A model generated the notes under the pieces. It was not told the origin of the DNA. It worked only from the letters and a program-made list of their open reading frames with translations, and ran no database searches. This document shows positions 36,455 through 46,115 of a DNA stretch of 64,000 nucleotides, one piece after another. The stretch is from CAJQPP01 sp963793465 (GTDB lineage Bacteria > Planctomycetota > Planctomycetia > Pirellulales > Pirellulaceae): NCBI GenBank assembly GCA_963793465.1, contig CAWCAJ010000003.1:62001-126000 (forward strand), in the 5' to 3' direction. A program made the translations under genes and the position numbers. Each line of letters starts with the position of its first letter. Positions within the stretch are counted from its first letter, which is position 1.

Positions 36455-37258
36455 ATGACTCATCAGCTGATCGACAAACCGTTTGCAGCTGTTCCGACCA
36501 CACCCTCCCTGTTATCGCAGTGGGTTCCGATGCCTCGTTACCTGCTGAGATGTTGGGTGGTCAAGCGGATCATCCGCCGTCTGCGACCATCCGACTTCAT
36601 CGAGATCGGTGCCGCTTCGGGTCACATGGCTCAATGGATGAACCATGCTCTGGGCCTGCCGGGAATCGCAGTAGAAATCTCTCCGCTGGCGATTGCCATG
36701 ATGCGAGAACGACTGGCCGGCAACGCAGCGGTGGAGATATTTGAGCGGGACTCGATCGAATTGGAGGCAACGGCGGACGTTGTGCTGAGTACGGAAGTGC
36801 TGGAGCATATCGAGGACGACCAGGCCGCTTTGCGGAATTGGTATGACCTGATTCGACCGGGGGGAAACTTGATCCTTTCGGTGCCCGCCCATCAACATTT
36901 GTTTTCCGCGGAGGATGAGATGGCCGGTCATTTCCGGCGTTACTCGCGGTCTGATTTGACGGAGAAACTGGTCGCCGCGGGTTTCCAGGCCCCCCGGATA
37001 TTCTGTTACGGCTTTCCATTGGGCATGGCGCTGAAGAAAATGCGCACGCATGTGGCGGCCAACAAACTTCGTCGCGACGCCCGCAGTCGGCAGGAACGCA
37101 CGGAAGCCAGTGGCGTCGAACGTAAACAATGGAAATCGGCCAGGTGGATACTAAACGACTTTTGTTTTCTGCCTTTCAACCTACTGCAGATGTTGTTTCT
37201 GCATACCGACCTGGGTGACGGGTATATCGCCGTCGCTCCCAAACGATCCAACCGCTAG
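36455..37258 (+). CDS. SAM-dependent methyltransferase (class I)
   Basis: 267 aa. The SAM-binding motif I FIEIGAASGHMAQWM, the acidic post-I strand (GIAVEISPLA), motif VVLSTEVLEHIEDD and LIRPGGNLILSVPAH fit type 11/12 methyltransferases. A long basic stretch (KLRRDARSRQERTEASGVERKQWK) and a hydrophobic C-terminal part (FLPFNLLQMLFLH) suggest it meets the membrane; such enzymes often act on lipids, quinones or glycans. Target unknown; no functional neighbour. Confidence 0.8.
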   Translation: MTHQLIDKPFAAVPTTPSLLSQWVPMPRYLLRCWVVKRIIRRLRPSDFIEIGAASGHMAQWMNHALGLPGIAVEISPLAIAMMRERLAGNAAVEIFERDSIELEATADVVLSTEVLEHIEDDQAALRNWYDLIRPGGNLILSVPAHQHLFSAEDEMAGHFRRYSRSDLTEKLVAAGFQAPRIFCYGFPLGMALKKMRTHVAANKLRRDARSRQERTEASGVERKQWKSARWILNDFCFLPFNLLQMLFLHTDLGDGYIAVAPKRSNR

Positions 37259-37300
37259 TGGTTAGGCAAGGTTGAGCTGACGGGTTGCCACTCCGGGCAA
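37258..37300 (+). repeat. Possible degenerate copy of the dispersed repeat
   Basis: GGCAAGGTTGAGCTGACGGG and the following GTTGCCACT resemble GGTAAGGCTGATCTGACGGG-TGCCACT of the copies at 29483-29593 and 46007-46115. Only the first about 40 bp align, so this is a fragment at best. Confidence 0.45.
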
Positions 37301-37499
37301 GGAACCGTTGGCAACGGGCGGCATCGCCAGCGTCGTCGCCAATACCTTCGGCATCGTGGCTGTCCGGCTGCATACGGTACGTGAATCAGCTTTTGGTGTG
37401 CCCGCATACAGGCCAGAAGCTTCCTGAACACCCCTGAAAATGGCTGGGCTCGGTAACTATGATGGGGGGAACTCTCATTCACCATCAAGGATTCGCGTC

Positions 37500-40400
37500 A
37501 TGCTTTATCGTCTGTTGCTATGTTGCATTTTGCTAACCGCACTCTCAACCCCGGCGGCCGCCTGGCAAGCCGGACCCCCGGACGAGTCACCCACAACGCC
37601 GAGATCGCTGAAGATCGCTGACGCCGATGCCTGGCAACGGATCAGCCAGTTTCAGCTCTCGCCCAACGGCCAATGGTCGGCGTTCCTGCAAATGCCTGCG
37701 GAAGGAGACGGCCAGTTGATCATCCGCAAAACCGACGACATTCGTGGCGACCAGGCCGCACCGCAGGATGAGGCGGAGACCGCCACCGCCGATGCCACGG
37801 CAGACAAACCAACCGACGCCAGCGGCGGCAAGCAGGAAAAGCTTCCATCGACTGCCCACTACACATTTGAAGTGGGTCAGAATTCCGGCCAAATTGAATT
37901 CTCGCATGACTCCCGGTTCGTGGCGTTTATGGAAGCACCTAAAGAGAAGGAAGCCAAGGCCGCCAAGAAATCAGGCGAACCAACACGAAACAAGACGGTG
38001 CTGTTAAACCTGGAAACCGGCGACAAAGTGGAGTTTGACAAGGCTCAACGCTTCTCCTTTGCCAACGAGAATCCGGATTGCCTGGCCGTGCAGAAAATGA
38101 AACCCAAGGGCCGCCCGGATGGTGACAAAGGCTGGGACGGAACGGACCTGGTGGTATACAACCTGAAGACCGGCACCCCCATGAACATCGGCAACGTAAA
38201 GGCATTTGCCTTTAACAAACCCGGTAAATTGCTGGCTCTGGTCATGGATGCCGAGGACAAGTCTGGAAATGGTCTGCAGCTGCTGCATGTTGCCGATTCC
38301 AGAATGGAATCTCTGGAAAACGATACAGCCACTTACTCATCCCTGTCCTGGACCCGGGAAGGGGATGCGCTGGCACTCTTAAAATCGAAGCAGGATGACG
38401 ATTACGAGAACGCCCGTCATCACCTGCTGGCCTTTTCCGATGTGGGAGGCGGCAATCAGCAAAAGTTGCAGTTGAATCCGGCGGAGCAAGCGGCCATACC
38501 CAAGGATATGACGATCAGCCCCAACCGTCGCCCCGAATGGAGCGATGACCGCAAATTGATCTTTTTCGGAATCCACGACTTACAGGCAAAAGACAAATCG
38601 CCGGACAAGGCTGCCAAATCTTCGGACAAAAAGGATGCGGAGAATGCCGATGCCAAAGACGGCCCGGCGGCTGGCGACAAGAAGCCACAGGACGATGAGG
38701 AGGTCGCGGGACTGGTCATCTGGCATTGGCAGGATCCGCGGCTGCAATCGATGCAACAGAAGCAGGAAACCCGGGACAAGGACCGTTCTGACCTGTGTGT
38801 CTACCAGGTGCCCGAGAAACATGTGCTTCGCCTGGCCAACGAGGAAATTCCGGAAGTTTCCGTATCGCGACCCCACAAATTCGCCGTGGGTACGGATAAC
38901 CAGAAATACGAACGTTTCGGAAATATCGAGGGCAGCCGTTATCGCGATGTGTACTCGATCGACCTGAAATCCGGGAAACGAAAACTCGTGCTGGAGAAAG
39001 CGCAGTACGTATTTGATGTCAGTCCGAATGGTACGGCAATGCTGTACTACGACGATGAAGGCCATTTTTTTGTTTACGATATGGCCAAAGGGAGTCACAC
39101 CAACATCACGGAGAATATGGAGACGTCCTTTATTGATACGGAGGACGACCACAACGTAAAGAACCCGCCCCGCCGCCCGCTGGGTTGGACGACCGATGGC
39201 GAGCATGTGCTGTTGAGTGACGGCTGGGACATCTGGAAAGTCTCGGTGGATGGAGACGGGGCTACGAATCTGACCGGCAACGGGAAACAGGAACAGATTC
39301 GCTACGGCTCTCCTTTCCGTTTTGATCCGGATGTCATGGGTGTGGACCTGTCGCAGCCCGTGTATATCCCGGCCTATGGTGAATGGACCAAGGAAGCCGG
39401 CATGGCACGGATCAATCCGGATAAAGAAGGAGTCGAGATGTTGATCTGGGAACCGGCCAGTTTCGGTGGGCTGAGTAAGCTGAAGGACCATGAGATTTAC
39501 AGCTTCATGCGGATGTCGCACTCAGATTCGCCCAACTACTTTGTGGGCGGCCCGGATCTGAAAGAGACGCGTCAGCTAACGCAATCCAATCCCCAACAGA
39601 AAAACTTCAAATGGTCGGACGGCGTCCGCCTGGTGGAATACACCAACAGCAAGGGCCTGCGGCTACAAGGTGCCCTGCATCTGCCCGCTGACTACATCGA
39701 AGGGAAAAAATACCCCACGATTGTCTACATGTACGAAAAGCTTTCCCAGAATGCCAATCGCTACGACATGCCCAGGTCAGGGGGTTTCAGTGCTGCCCTG
39801 TACACCAGTAACGGATATGCCGTATTCAACCCGGACATCGTATTCGAGGTGAACGATCCTGGCTTGTCCAGCGTCGACTGTATCAACGCCGGTCTGGATG
39901 CGGCCATTGAAACCGGTGTGGTCGACCCCGACCGCGTAGGGATTCATGGCCATTCCTGGGGCGGATACCAGACTGCGTTCATGATCACCCAGACCAACCG
40001 TTTCAAGGCCGCCGTGGCCGGGGCTCCGCTGACCAACATGATCAGCATGTACAGCTCCATCTACTGGAACTCGGGAAGTGCCAACCAGCCGATTTTCGAA
40101 CGCAGCCAGGGCCGCTTCCTGGGTGGCTACTGGGATAACCTGGACGCCTATGCACGTAACTCACCGGTCTATTACGCCCAACAGGTTACGACACCGTTGA
40201 TCCTGTTGCACAACGATCAAGACGGCGCCGTTGACTGGAATCAGGGCATCGAGTATTTCAACACGTTGCGACGTCTGGACAAACCCGTGGTGATGCTGCA
40301 GTACAAAGGGGAAAACCATGGATTGCGAAAACCTGAGAACCGCAAGGACTACAGTTATCGCATGATGGATTTCTTCAATCACTACCTGAAAGGCGAGGAG

Positions 40401-40502
40401 GCGCCGGCCTGGTGGACCGAAGGGATTGAACACCTGGACATGGAAGACCACATCAAGGATTACAGGAAGGCCAAGACGGCTACCGCGAACCCGAAAAAAT
40501 AG
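37500..40502 (+). CDS. Exported S9-family (prolyl oligopeptidase-like) peptidase
   Basis: 1000 aa from ATG 37500, which begins a signal peptide (LLLCCILLTALSTPAAA). Residues about 40-640 form a beta-propeller interrupted by several Lys/Glu/Asp-rich low-complexity inserts. The C-terminal about 260 residues are an alpha/beta hydrolase: nucleophile Ser in GIHGHSWGGYQ, Asp in LLHNDQDGAVDW and His in GENHGLRKPEN complete the triad. Such enzymes cut short peptides after proline or release acylated residues. Export implies digestion of scavenged peptides. A clear terminator follows. Confidence 0.9.
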   Translation: MLYRLLLCCILLTALSTPAAAWQAGPPDESPTTPRSLKIADADAWQRISQFQLSPNGQWSAFLQMPAEGDGQLIIRKTDDIRGDQAAPQDEAETATADATADKPTDASGGKQEKLPSTAHYTFEVGQNSGQIEFSHDSRFVAFMEAPKEKEAKAAKKSGEPTRNKTVLLNLETGDKVEFDKAQRFSFANENPDCLAVQKMKPKGRPDGDKGWDGTDLVVYNLKTGTPMNIGNVKAFAFNKPGKLLALVMDAEDKSGNGLQLLHVADSRMESLENDTATYSSLSWTREGDALALLKSKQDDDYENARHHLLAFSDVGGGNQQKLQLNPAEQAAIPKDMTISPNRRPEWSDDRKLIFFGIHDLQAKDKSPDKAAKSSDKKDAENADAKDGPAAGDKKPQDDEEVAGLVIWHWQDPRLQSMQQKQETRDKDRSDLCVYQVPEKHVLRLANEEIPEVSVSRPHKFAVGTDNQKYERFGNIEGSRYRDVYSIDLKSGKRKLVLEKAQYVFDVSPNGTAMLYYDDEGHFFVYDMAKGSHTNITENMETSFIDTEDDHNVKNPPRRPLGWTTDGEHVLLSDGWDIWKVSVDGDGATNLTGNGKQEQIRYGSPFRFDPDVMGVDLSQPVYIPAYGEWTKEAGMARINPDKEGVEMLIWEPASFGGLSKLKDHEIYSFMRMSHSDSPNYFVGGPDLKETRQLTQSNPQQKNFKWSDGVRLVEYTNSKGLRLQGALHLPADYIEGKKYPTIVYMYEKLSQNANRYDMPRSGGFSAALYTSNGYAVFNPDIVFEVNDPGLSSVDCINAGLDAAIETGVVDPDRVGIHGHSWGGYQTAFMITQTNRFKAAVAGAPLTNMISMYSSIYWNSGSANQPIFERSQGRFLGGYWDNLDAYARNSPVYYAQQVTTPLILLHNDQDGAVDWNQGIEYFNTLRRLDKPVVMLQYKGENHGLRKPENRKDYSYRMMDFFNHYLKGEEAPAWWTEGIEHLDMEDHIKDYRKAKTATANPKK

Positions 40503-40525
40503 CGGTACCCGGCAACAATTTCACA

Positions 40526-40570
40526 AAACCCGCCGCTTTCGGACGTATCGAAGCCGGCGGGTTTCATTTT
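40526..40570 (+). terminator. Hairpin terminator between S9 peptidase and bat operon
   Basis: AAACCCGCCG (40526-40535) pairs with CGGCGGGTTT (40555-40564), with further pairing towards the loop, then CATTTT. It lies between convergent genes and can serve both. Confidence 0.75.
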
Positions 40571-40623
40571 GGTCGCCCTTGAATACGCGACGACGCCGGG
40601 ACGAGATCAGCCTTTTCAGCGTG

Positions 40624-43527
40624 CTAGATCGTCTCTGCCATGTCCCGAGTCAGCCATCCGGTGTGACCGGCTGAGGACCGCACCTGCATCCAGTTGCCAC
40701 GTCGCGATAACACCTCGACCTGACTGCCCTCAGGCAAGGCCGCATCCAGCACAGGGTCAAATTGCATTCCATCGCCGGCTCTCAGAGTCGCATGATCGAC
40801 AATCACGATGGCTTGCGGTTGACCCGTTGACCTAACCGCCAGCCACAAGGAACCCAAGGCAAGACATACGACCAACAGCAATGGCCAGGCAGCGTAAGTC
40901 CACGGGCGACGCACCCGCTGAAAGCCACGGGCAATCATCAGTCCCCAAAATAACAGGGAAGCCATGCAGAGAATCCAGACAACGGCGGAAAATCCAACCC
41001 AGCCCAGGATCGCCGTATTGAGATCGCCAAGCGAGGTCAGGAAGGAACCCAGCCTGTCGGAACCCGTTTGCGTTGAGGGCGCTGGGGACTCCTGCGCCGC
41101 GACGGCCGTGCGTGATCGGGCCACGGCCAAGTTGGCCATTAGCTGCCGATCTCCCGGTTTCCATTTCAAGGCCCGCAGATACAGAACCATGGCTCGGGCG
41201 GGTTGGCCACTTTGCAGACAGGCGTTGCCCGCGTTTTGAAAGAGGGCTGCGTTGGCAATGCCCGAGTCCATCAACAGCTGGTACTTGCTGGCTGCATCGG
41301 CGAATCGCGTCCTGGCTTCGGCCGCATCCTGAGCCGCCAGTTGCTGGCCTTGTTGGTACTGGTCATTGGCCTCGAAAAAAATGGTCTGCTGTTGCGGGAT
41401 GGTTAAAGCGTTGCCAGTCGACGTCTCATCGAGTGTTTCGCCCAGGGCAGCCTGCTGGGCCAGCAATTCGCCGGTCGGCAGCAACGGCAGCAAGCCCAAG
41501 GCCAGCAGCCCGACGATGGACCCACGAGTTCGTGAGCCGCGTCGTGTTCCCGGTTTGTCGCCATCCCGTTTACGCACCCGCACCTGTGTGGACTCCCGCA
41601 GTCCCCGCTCCACGTCATCCACCAGTTGGCAGGCCCGCTCCCGTTGACGGGTCAAGTCGAGTTTCCCGGGCGCTGAAAAACGCGCTCGATCCCATTGAAC
41701 CAGCGTGGATTCCAGATCGTTGGCGACGGAGTACAAGCCCCGCGTCCGCAAGGCACCCACGGCCTGGGCGGAGTCCGTCACCGATGCGGAGCGGGTGCGG
41801 CCACGGATGTAGGCCACCAGAGCGGCGGACAATCCCTCCGCCGACTCGGCATGGCCAATTGCCACTCGGCAGCGACTGGCGGGTGTGCGGAGACTTGGCA
41901 ACCAGGGGGACCAACGGTGGATCCGACGGCCCAAGGCCAGGCTTAACCACAACAGCAAGGGGCCACCGACCAGCCACAGGTACCAGGTTTGATCCACAGC
42001 CGGCGTCTGTGAAAGCAACACCGAGTCGGAAAAGTCGTTTTGAAAATCGGGTGCCAACATGAGACTCCCCTTCGTTTGCGGGCTTTGGGAATCGGTCGTG
42101 GTGCCGCGGCGTTGCCCCACGATGGCATCCAGTGACAAGGTTTCCGCCGCATCCACGGAAATGGAAATCGGCAGGCTAAAAACCGTTTCAAAGGCTTCGG
42201 AGTCGGGATTGAAAAAGCTGAACGGGATCGCGGGGATTTCCTGAATCCCCGCCTGCCGTGGTCGGATGGTGGTTTCGAAGACCTTGGTGTCGTCGCGGAC
42301 GAAACCGGCCAGGGATTGATCGGAGACTTTGAAATCCTGAACGACCGCGTCAATTTCCGCCAGCGGCGGGGCCTGCACCAGTTCCATGGGACCATCCCCT
42401 ACGATACCCATACGCAACGTAATGGGATCGCCGGCCGCCACGTGGCTGGGCTCGGCTTCGCTGACAATCCGATAGCGACCCACGGCACCCCGGTAATCCG
42501 CTGGCTTCCCCTGTTCCGGTACGGGGAGCACCTCGGTCGCATCCACGGTCACATCGGCCACAATCGGCCGCGAGGACTGGACCGACAAGCGGCTGCCGAA
42601 TGGAGAACCCCCGAATGGAGAATTGCCGAATGGGGAGGCAAAAAAATCATCGTCCATCATTTGCCTTAACAGGGAACTGCCGCCGAACCGGCTGCGACTC
42701 AGGCCACTCCCCTCGAACATCTCTTCGAAAGGGTCACGCGATTTACCAATCGCGGTGGGGTAGTTGGCCACAATCTGCACATCACTGGCGTCGATACGAC
42801 CGGGCCGCGTGGGATACACAGTGGCCTCGATCTCGTACAGGTAGTACTCGGCCTGCTCACCCTGCCCATTGTCTCGCAAGACGGCCCGGCCGCCGGGTCG
42901 TTGGTTGTTTTCGGCCAGTTCCTGCAGACGTTCACTGAAACTGCCCCAGGACGTCTCGGCGGACAACAGTTGCCACATTTGCCCTTCGGACAGAACGAGT
43001 TCGCGTTGCCGATCACGAAACGGCTTCAGCCAAATTTTCAATTTCAGGTCCAGCGGTTGACCCACGTAGACCTTGTCCGTATCTCCTTCAATCTCGGCGA
43101 ACAAAAGGTCACCGGTTTCACTTTTGGTGGCCACGAAACGTAACGGGCGGGTGGTCTCCACACGACCATCCACCGTGATCTGCATAGCGGGGACTTCAAA
43201 GGTGCCACTGCGAAGGGGTGTGATGGCATATTGCAAAGTGATGCTGCGGCTTTCACTACGGCGGCCATTGATGATCGTGATTTGCGAACTCTGTGCCGGG
43301 GCTCCCCGGGATTGAACCCGGCAGCCGTCGATTTCGGGAACCGCCGGCGTCTGAAAGTCGTCGACATTGGCAATCTGCAATTGCAGGATCACAGGCATGC
43401 CAACATAGGCCTCGCGGCTGGAGAGTCGGGCATCCACGCGTTGCCCGCTGGCCAGGCTGGGGACGGCCAAACTGGTCCACAGCACACTGCTGATCAAGAT
43501 CATCTGTTTCAGGTAGGGCATGTTCAT
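40624..43527 (-). CDS. BatD-BatE fusion protein (oxygen tolerance)
   Basis: 967 aa from ATG 43527 (or 43521); the longer frame to 43638 overlaps the upstream gene. A signal peptide (QMILISSVLWTSLAVPSLASG) precedes BatD: VDARLSSREAYVGMPVILQLQIAN and several beta domains up to about residue 480, with a short Gly/Ser/Phe-rich insertion (SPFGNSPFGGSPFG). A membrane segment (YLWLVGGPLLLWLSLALG) follows. The second half is BatE-like: TPR helices (ALFQNAGNACLQSGQPARAMVLYLRALKW), two more membrane segments and a terminal SH3-type domain (VLSRRGNWMQVRSSAGHTGWL). Last gene of the bat operon. In Bacteroides the Bat proteins aid aerotolerance; the molecular role is not settled. Confidence 0.85.
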   Translation of the reverse strand: MNMPYLKQMILISSVLWTSLAVPSLASGQRVDARLSSREAYVGMPVILQLQIANVDDFQTPAVPEIDGCRVQSRGAPAQSSQITIINGRRSESRSITLQYAITPLRSGTFEVPAMQITVDGRVETTRPLRFVATKSETGDLLFAEIEGDTDKVYVGQPLDLKLKIWLKPFRDRQRELVLSEGQMWQLLSAETSWGSFSERLQELAENNQRPGGRAVLRDNGQGEQAEYYLYEIEATVYPTRPGRIDASDVQIVANYPTAIGKSRDPFEEMFEGSGLSRSRFGGSSLLRQMMDDDFFASPFGNSPFGGSPFGSRLSVQSSRPIVADVTVDATEVLPVPEQGKPADYRGAVGRYRIVSEAEPSHVAAGDPITLRMGIVGDGPMELVQAPPLAEIDAVVQDFKVSDQSLAGFVRDDTKVFETTIRPRQAGIQEIPAIPFSFFNPDSEAFETVFSLPISISVDAAETLSLDAIVGQRRGTTTDSQSPQTKGSLMLAPDFQNDFSDSVLLSQTPAVDQTWYLWLVGGPLLLWLSLALGRRIHRWSPWLPSLRTPASRCRVAIGHAESAEGLSAALVAYIRGRTRSASVTDSAQAVGALRTRGLYSVANDLESTLVQWDRARFSAPGKLDLTRQRERACQLVDDVERGLRESTQVRVRKRDGDKPGTRRGSRTRGSIVGLLALGLLPLLPTGELLAQQAALGETLDETSTGNALTIPQQQTIFFEANDQYQQGQQLAAQDAAEARTRFADAASKYQLLMDSGIANAALFQNAGNACLQSGQPARAMVLYLRALKWKPGDRQLMANLAVARSRTAVAAQESPAPSTQTGSDRLGSFLTSLGDLNTAILGWVGFSAVVWILCMASLLFWGLMIARGFQRVRRPWTYAAWPLLLVVCLALGSLWLAVRSTGQPQAIVIVDHATLRAGDGMQFDPVLDAALPEGSQVEVLSRRGNWMQVRSSAGHTGWLTRDMAETI

Positions 43528-43558
43528 TTCTCTGGCGAATCCAAAATGGGTGGCTTGC

Positions 43559-45970
43559 TTACCAATCGCGATCAACGGTTTGTCGGCGCGATCGTTCCCT
43601 CTGTTGCTGCCGCAAACGCCGCAGCATGTCGCGGTCACGCACGGACTGCAACATCTTCAAGGCCTCTTCACGAGACATCCTGCCCTGCTGTTGATCCTGA
43701 GGATTCAAAGCGGCGACTTGAGCGGCGTCGCCCGTATCCTGGCCTGAGGACGGGTTGGCAGCCGTCAACTGTCCGTTGGGTGTTTCCGCCGGATCCTGCT
43801 GGGACTCCGCCGACTCCGCTTCCACAGCCGTCCCCTCTGCGGGGTCATTGCCGTCATCCCGGTTGGCGGACTGGGAAGCAGGCGGGGTCGAAGAGCGGGG
43901 TTGCGGCGATGGGCGTTGCGGGCTGTTTTCCGGGGAACCCGGCTCTGTGGCCGCGTTCTGGGGGTCCGGGTTGCCCGGATCGCCTTGACGATCGTCTTCC
44001 TGCGGCGACGCCGGTTGGGGCGGAGCGTCCGCTGACGGATCCGCCTGGGAATCCTGTTGGCCCGATGGCTCAAGGTTTTCATCCCCCGACTGGGCCGGCG
44101 AGTCAGACGATTGAGGATCCGTCGCCGAATCCGGGCGGTCATCTGGCGAAGGTTCGCCCTGTTGCGGATCCTGACTCTGCTGGTCCCCGCTCTGTTGGTC
44201 CTGCTGATCCTGTGATTGCTGATCCTGTGATTGCTGATCCTGTGATTGCTGATCCTGCGGTTGTTGATCCTGCGGTTGTTGATCCTGTGGTTGTTGCTCC
44301 TGTGATTGCTGATCCTGTGATTGCTGATCCTGTGATTGCTGATCCTGCGGTTGTTGATCCTGCGGTTGTTGATCCTGTAATTGCTGGATCAGATGACGTG
44401 CCAGTTCGATATTGGCTCGCGCATCGGCGTTATCGCGATCCAGCCTGAGGGCGCTGCGATAGTGGTCAATGGCCGTCTGCAGGTCCGTCACTGCTGCCCG
44501 CGGGTCCTGCTCCGCCTTGGCCAGCGCTTCGGCATACAGGCAATTGCCCAAGTTATAGCGACTGTTGGCGGCCAGGCGGGTATCGGCGGCGGATGCGGCT
44601 TGCGTAAACAGCGTTTTCGCGGCATCGATGTCACCGTTACGGTAATGGGCGACGGCCAGATTGTAGTTCAGTGGATTCTGATCTGCCGCCGGGGCATCGA
44701 TAGAGCTGAAGGCCTGGATCGCTTCGCTGGTCTGCTGCGATCGCAGTAACGCGTTGGCCGCGTTGATCTCCTGGGCGACCTGCCGAGTCATCTGGGCCTC
44801 GGTCACACCCGTCGCCAAACAAGTCGACAGGATCGCTGCGGCGGCGATCTGGGAACGACGGGAGCCCGATTTCATTTTCCTTGCGTTGTGGGGGGGTCGC
44901 TGTCCGGAGGATTCCGGCAATGCGCCGCCGCCGGGATGGACCGCGGGGGATGCCATGATGGCGGGTTGCCATTTTCCAGTGGTAACCAGGATCTCGATTA
45001 CCATCAATAACAGGGCGGCGGCGGCAAACCATTGGAAGCGAGGTATATAGGCGTTGATCTTGGCCGATTCAAACTCGGTCTGACCGACATCGGCCACATA
45101 CCCATGGTAAACGTCCGCCATATTGACTCGTTTGGTTCCGGCTGGAATGTAGGCCCCACTGGTGCGGGCGGCGATACCGTTGAGTACCTGGCCGTTCAGT
45201 TTGGACCACACCTGTTGACCCTGGTGTTCCACATAGGCTTGCCGTTGGCCTTGTTCCACGGGGATTCGCGATCCCTGGTCCATATCGCCCAAACCCACCG
45301 TAAACACCCGGATACCTTGTTCATCAAACAGTCGGGAGGCGACCTCGAGGGGTTGGCTTTCCTGGTCTTCGCCATCGGTAAACAGCACAATCGCTTTGTG
45401 ATCGTTGGTTTTGCTGATAAATCCATCGGCCGCGGTCTGGAGGGCTTCGCCCAATCGCGAACCGCCACGCGGTATCGAATGGGGTCCCACACTATCCAGC
45501 ACCTGGCGGAAATCGTCATAGTGACTGGTCAGGGGCACCGATTGTCTGGCGGTACCCGCAAACACCACCAAACCCACGCGATCCCCGGCCATTTCTTCCA
45601 GCATGTCCTTGATCTGTTGTTTGGCGCGCACCAGTCGGTTGGGGGATACGTCTTCGGCCAACATGCTGCGGGACACGTCCAGTGCAAAGATAACTTCGAT
45701 GCCTTTTTGAGGGACCTCGCGGGTCGTTTTCCCCCAGCGAATATCCAGTAACGCCAGGACCAACAAGGCCAAACTGCCAACCATCAGCCAGGTGGACAGC
45801 CCCTTTCGCCAGCCGGACGCTTTCGGCAGCAACCGCGTGCGAAACGTTTCCGTGGCGAATTGAGTCCAGGCACGGCGTCGTACCAGCGCACTGACCAGCG
45901 CCAGAATCAGACCAATGACGACCAGCGTCAGCAGGTAAGTGCTTTTCGGATTGCCAACTTGAATATCCAA
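43559..45970 (-). CDS. BatB-BatC fusion: VWA membrane protein with TPR and glutamine-rich repeat tail
   Basis: 803 aa. Two membrane segments near residues 12-30 and 60-80 lead to a von Willebrand A domain with an intact MIDAS (DVSRSM, then TDGED), and a further membrane helix near 325-345; this is BatB. After an exported loop come TPR repeats (NYNLAVAHYRNGDIDAAKTLF, SRYNLGNCLYAEALAKAEQDPRAA), which are BatC. From about residue 525 the chain is a pentapeptide repeat QDQQ[SP] (about 13 units), then a long Pro/Ser/Asp/Gln-rich tail, ending in a basic segment. TPR plus VWA suggests a scaffold in the envelope. batA lies upstream; a mobile repeat separates them. Confidence 0.87.
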   Translation of the reverse strand: MDIQVGNPKSTYLLTLVVIGLILALVSALVRRRAWTQFATETFRTRLLPKASGWRKGLSTWLMVGSLALLVLALLDIRWGKTTREVPQKGIEVIFALDVSRSMLAEDVSPNRLVRAKQQIKDMLEEMAGDRVGLVVFAGTARQSVPLTSHYDDFRQVLDSVGPHSIPRGGSRLGEALQTAADGFISKTNDHKAIVLFTDGEDQESQPLEVASRLFDEQGIRVFTVGLGDMDQGSRIPVEQGQRQAYVEHQGQQVWSKLNGQVLNGIAARTSGAYIPAGTKRVNMADVYHGYVADVGQTEFESAKINAYIPRFQWFAAAALLLMVIEILVTTGKWQPAIMASPAVHPGGGALPESSGQRPPHNARKMKSGSRRSQIAAAAILSTCLATGVTEAQMTRQVAQEINAANALLRSQQTSEAIQAFSSIDAPAADQNPLNYNLAVAHYRNGDIDAAKTLFTQAASAADTRLAANSRYNLGNCLYAEALAKAEQDPRAAVTDLQTAIDHYRSALRLDRDNADARANIELARHLIQQLQDQQPQDQQPQDQQSQDQQSQDQQSQEQQPQDQQPQDQQPQDQQSQDQQSQDQQSQDQQDQQSGDQQSQDPQQGEPSPDDRPDSATDPQSSDSPAQSGDENLEPSGQQDSQADPSADAPPQPASPQEDDRQGDPGNPDPQNAATEPGSPENSPQRPSPQPRSSTPPASQSANRDDGNDPAEGTAVEAESAESQQDPAETPNGQLTAANPSSGQDTGDAAQVAALNPQDQQQGRMSREEALKMLQSVRDRDMLRRLRQQQRERSRRQTVDRDW
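44191..44386 (-). repeat. 15-bp coding tandem repeat (QDQQS/QDQQP)
   Basis: About 13 units of a 15-bp motif (GATCCTGTGATTGCT on the plus strand). A 90-bp higher-order unit is visible: 44221-44288 and 44311-44378 are identical over 68 bp, which indicates a recent block duplication. The frame is kept because 15 is a multiple of three. Confidence 0.9.
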
Positions 45971-46006
45971 CTTGATACTCCCTTGCTGGGGGTTTTCGTT
46001 TTTCTG

Positions 46007-46115
46007 TTCTACTGGTGGTTTGGTAAGGCTGATCTGACGGGTGCCACTTGGCTGGCCCAGCAGAGTCGTTGCGAATCCAGCACGGTCCTTTACATTCAGG
46101 TCTGTCGGGCCATTA
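46007..46115 (+). repeat. Dispersed about 110-bp repeat, copy 2
   Basis: Matches the reverse complement of 29483-29593. It fills almost all of the gap between batA and batB and its right edge reaches the batA stop codon (46113-46115), as if it inserted exactly at the gene end. Confidence 0.75.
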
